The notes below the pieces were generated by a model that saw only the letters and a list, made by a program, of their open reading frames with translations, searched no databases and was not told the DNA's origin. The translations under genes were made by a program, and so were the position numbers. From a virus: 38,398 bases of DNA. Positions 37,411-38,398 of this stretch are shown in pieces (positions within the stretch are counted from its first letter, which is position 1; every line of letters begins with the position of its first letter). Location: positions 1-38,398 of IMG/VR virus record IMGVR_UViG_3300047666_000222; one strand, 5' to 3'.

Positions 37411-37764
37411 ATGAGTGACCCAAAATACAAGCCAACAAATGAAGGAATAATGCACGAAGACGGGTATATGTTGCCAGATAATGAGCCTTTAATGATTTTA
37501 AGAGGAAAGGACATAGGAGCATTAAATAACATAGTTGACTATATAGAAATGCTTCAAGAGCAAATGCCGCAAAGTAAAACAATTTTAAGTCATTTAGAAA
37601 GCTCAACAGAAAGGCTGGTTGCATTTTATAAATATCAATACGAAAACCCAGACTTGCAAAGCGTTGGTTGCTCAAAAAGAAGTCATATTGATAGTATTTT
37701 TTTTATGAAGAGAGCAAAGAATAAAATAATTGAGCTTAATATGCTGCATAAGATTAAAGCATAA
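37411..37764 (+). CDS. Hypothetical protein, 117 aa
   Basis: ATG 37411 follows AACCAAGGAAATAAC, a leader shared with the gene at 37795. The element GYMLPDNEPLMILRGKDIGA then LNNIVDYIEMLQEQ (residues 18-52) is seen in other small phage proteins of unknown role. Helical after residue 35. Confidence 0.7.
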   Translation: MSDPKYKPTNEGIMHEDGYMLPDNEPLMILRGKDIGALNNIVDYIEMLQEQMPQSKTILSHLESSTERLVAFYKYQYENPDLQSVGCSKRSHIDSIFFMKRAKNKIIELNMLHKIKA

Positions 37765-37794
37765 TTACTACTAAAAAATAACCAAGGAAACAAC

Positions 37795-37974
37795 ATGAGG
37801 ACAGTAAAACAACTACTAGACCAACACGTATCAGTATACGCAGCTAACAAAGCTTTAGGCATGGGTAAGAGCATTAATAAACTAGCAGAATGGGCTGCTA
37901 ACGGCGCAATAGTTGACGATGCCGGGCAGCCATATATTAAATCAGGTAAACCAATTGAGGGGTGGAAATTATAA
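37795..37974 (+). CDS. Small hypothetical protein, 59 aa
   Basis: ATG 37795 after AACCAAGGAAACAAC; TAA at 37972-37974 overlaps the next ATG. MRTVKQLLDQHVSVYAANKA then LGMGKSINKLAEWAANGAIV looks like two or three helices, possibly a small Cro-like DNA-binding fold, with a short beta end (AGQPYIKSGKP). Tentative. Confidence 0.65.
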   Translation: MRTVKQLLDQHVSVYAANKALGMGKSINKLAEWAANGAIVDDAGQPYIKSGKPIEGWKL

Positions 37975-38237
37975 TGCTAAAAATCACAAAGTCAGATGGT
38001 CAGTATATTTTAAACAATGAGGGTCAAATTACTGTGTTTGATTCTGTAAAGATTGACGGTTGTTTGTTGATACTAATGCGGCAGGTTTCAATATTTAACC
38101 CCTGCGACCCCATTTTTGATTTAACTACCAATGTAGGGGTTTCAACTCTTTTTGACGAGACAAAGGAAAAAGTAATATTGCAATTAGAAGAACTTGGCAT
38201 GGTAATCACTTATGAATCTGACAAGGTAGGTGTGTAA
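37974..38237 (+). CDS. Hypothetical protein, 87 aa
   Basis: The start chosen is ATG 37974 (MLKITKSDGQYILNNEGQIT) by the TAATG overlap; GTG 37962 is the alternative. Mostly beta in the first half, helical at the end (ETKEKVILQLEELGM). Its stop overlaps the junction gene. Unknown function. Confidence 0.7.
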   Translation: MLKITKSDGQYILNNEGQITVFDSVKIDGCLLILMRQVSIFNPCDPIFDLTTNVGVSTLFDETKEKVILQLEELGMVITYESDKVGV

Positions 38238-38398
38238 TGGCTTATTTTTTAGAGGTTGGAAAAAAGATTCATCCAGATGCAAATTTTGTAAATCTTTGGC
38301 CTAAAAGCGTTACATTCGGAAAGTCAAAAACAACTTTTAATTTTCGGGATAAAGAGGATTATTTGTTTCAGCAAAAAAACAGCGCGCTTCTTAGGGAG
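38237..38398 (+). CDS. 5' part of junction-spanning 63-aa gene
   Basis: ATG 38237 overlaps the previous stop (TAATG). The frame MAYFLEVGKKIHPDANFVNL continues through the terminal repeat without a stop and finishes at base 143 of the window when the ends are joined. The open frame across the junction supports a circular or permuted genome. Function unknown. Confidence 0.85.
   Translation, partial: MAYFLEVGKKIHPDANFVNLWPKSVTFGKSKTTFNFRDKEDYLFQQKNSALLRE
38286..38398. repeat. Terminal direct repeat, right copy
   Basis: Identical to bases 1-113. Removing one copy gives a unit of 38,285 bp. Confidence 0.97.

Overview
The window looks like one complete genome of a tailed, siphovirus-like phage, about 38.3 kb and AT-rich, assembled as a circle: bases 1-113 are repeated exactly at 38286-38398, and a 63-codon gene is whole only when the two ends are joined. 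I see no integrase, excisionase, tRNA, rRNA, CRISPR array or DNA polymerase, so a lytic phage that borrows the host replisome is the simplest reading. NinB, DUF1364, DUF551, a DUF2591/NinX-like gene, a P22-gp5-type coat and Shine-Dalgarno-rich starts point to a gammaproteobacterial host, possibly marine; that is inference.

Layout. (1) 37.0 kb through the junction to 0.8 kb: small rightward genes of unknown role plus a strongly structured non-coding stretch (37291-37390). (2) 0.8-9.5 kb: rightward late genes, with a LamG/24-residue-repeat protein, both terminase subunits, DUF4055 portal, Mu-F-type minor head protein, scaffold and P22-like coat, ending in a clear terminator. (3) 9.5-10.8 kb: a leftward cassette of six tiny genes, three encoding short membrane proteins, set inside the structural module. 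(4) 10.9-22.2 kb: head-tail connectors, tail tube, tail chaperones joined by a -1 frameshift on nine A, tape measure, distal tail protein, a hub with a glycine-rich adhesin-like tip, and a tail fibre carrying an SGNH-hydrolase domain. (5) 22.3-23.9 kb: lysis genes (several small membrane proteins, M15 peptidase endolysin, 3-TM holin). (6) 29.8 down to 23.9 kb: leftward early genes including a RuvC-like resolvase and a YqaJ exonuclease pair. (7) 29.95-37 kb: rightward early genes starting with a ribbon-helix-helix protein, then NinB, a DUF1364 putative nuclease, two DNA methyltransferases, a replication initiator with candidate iterons, a helicase-loader-like gene, and a QueD plus DpdA-like pair.

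How the parts fit. Divergent promoters at 29.85-29.92 kb split the early region. A 31-bp motif occurs twice (30/31 identical), each copy pointing at a downstream operon, and is probably a phage-specific promoter or operator. The QueD/DpdA-like pair with two methyltransferases suggests layered DNA modification against host restriction, probably using host-made 7-deazaguanine precursors because FolE, QueE and QueC are not visible. Least explained and most worth testing are the structured RNA candidates at 33831-33905 and 37291-37390, the leftward mini-membrane-protein cassette, and the 31-bp motif pair. Genes overlap tightly throughout (ATGA, GTGA, TAATG), so starts were chosen by overlap and ribosome-binding sites.
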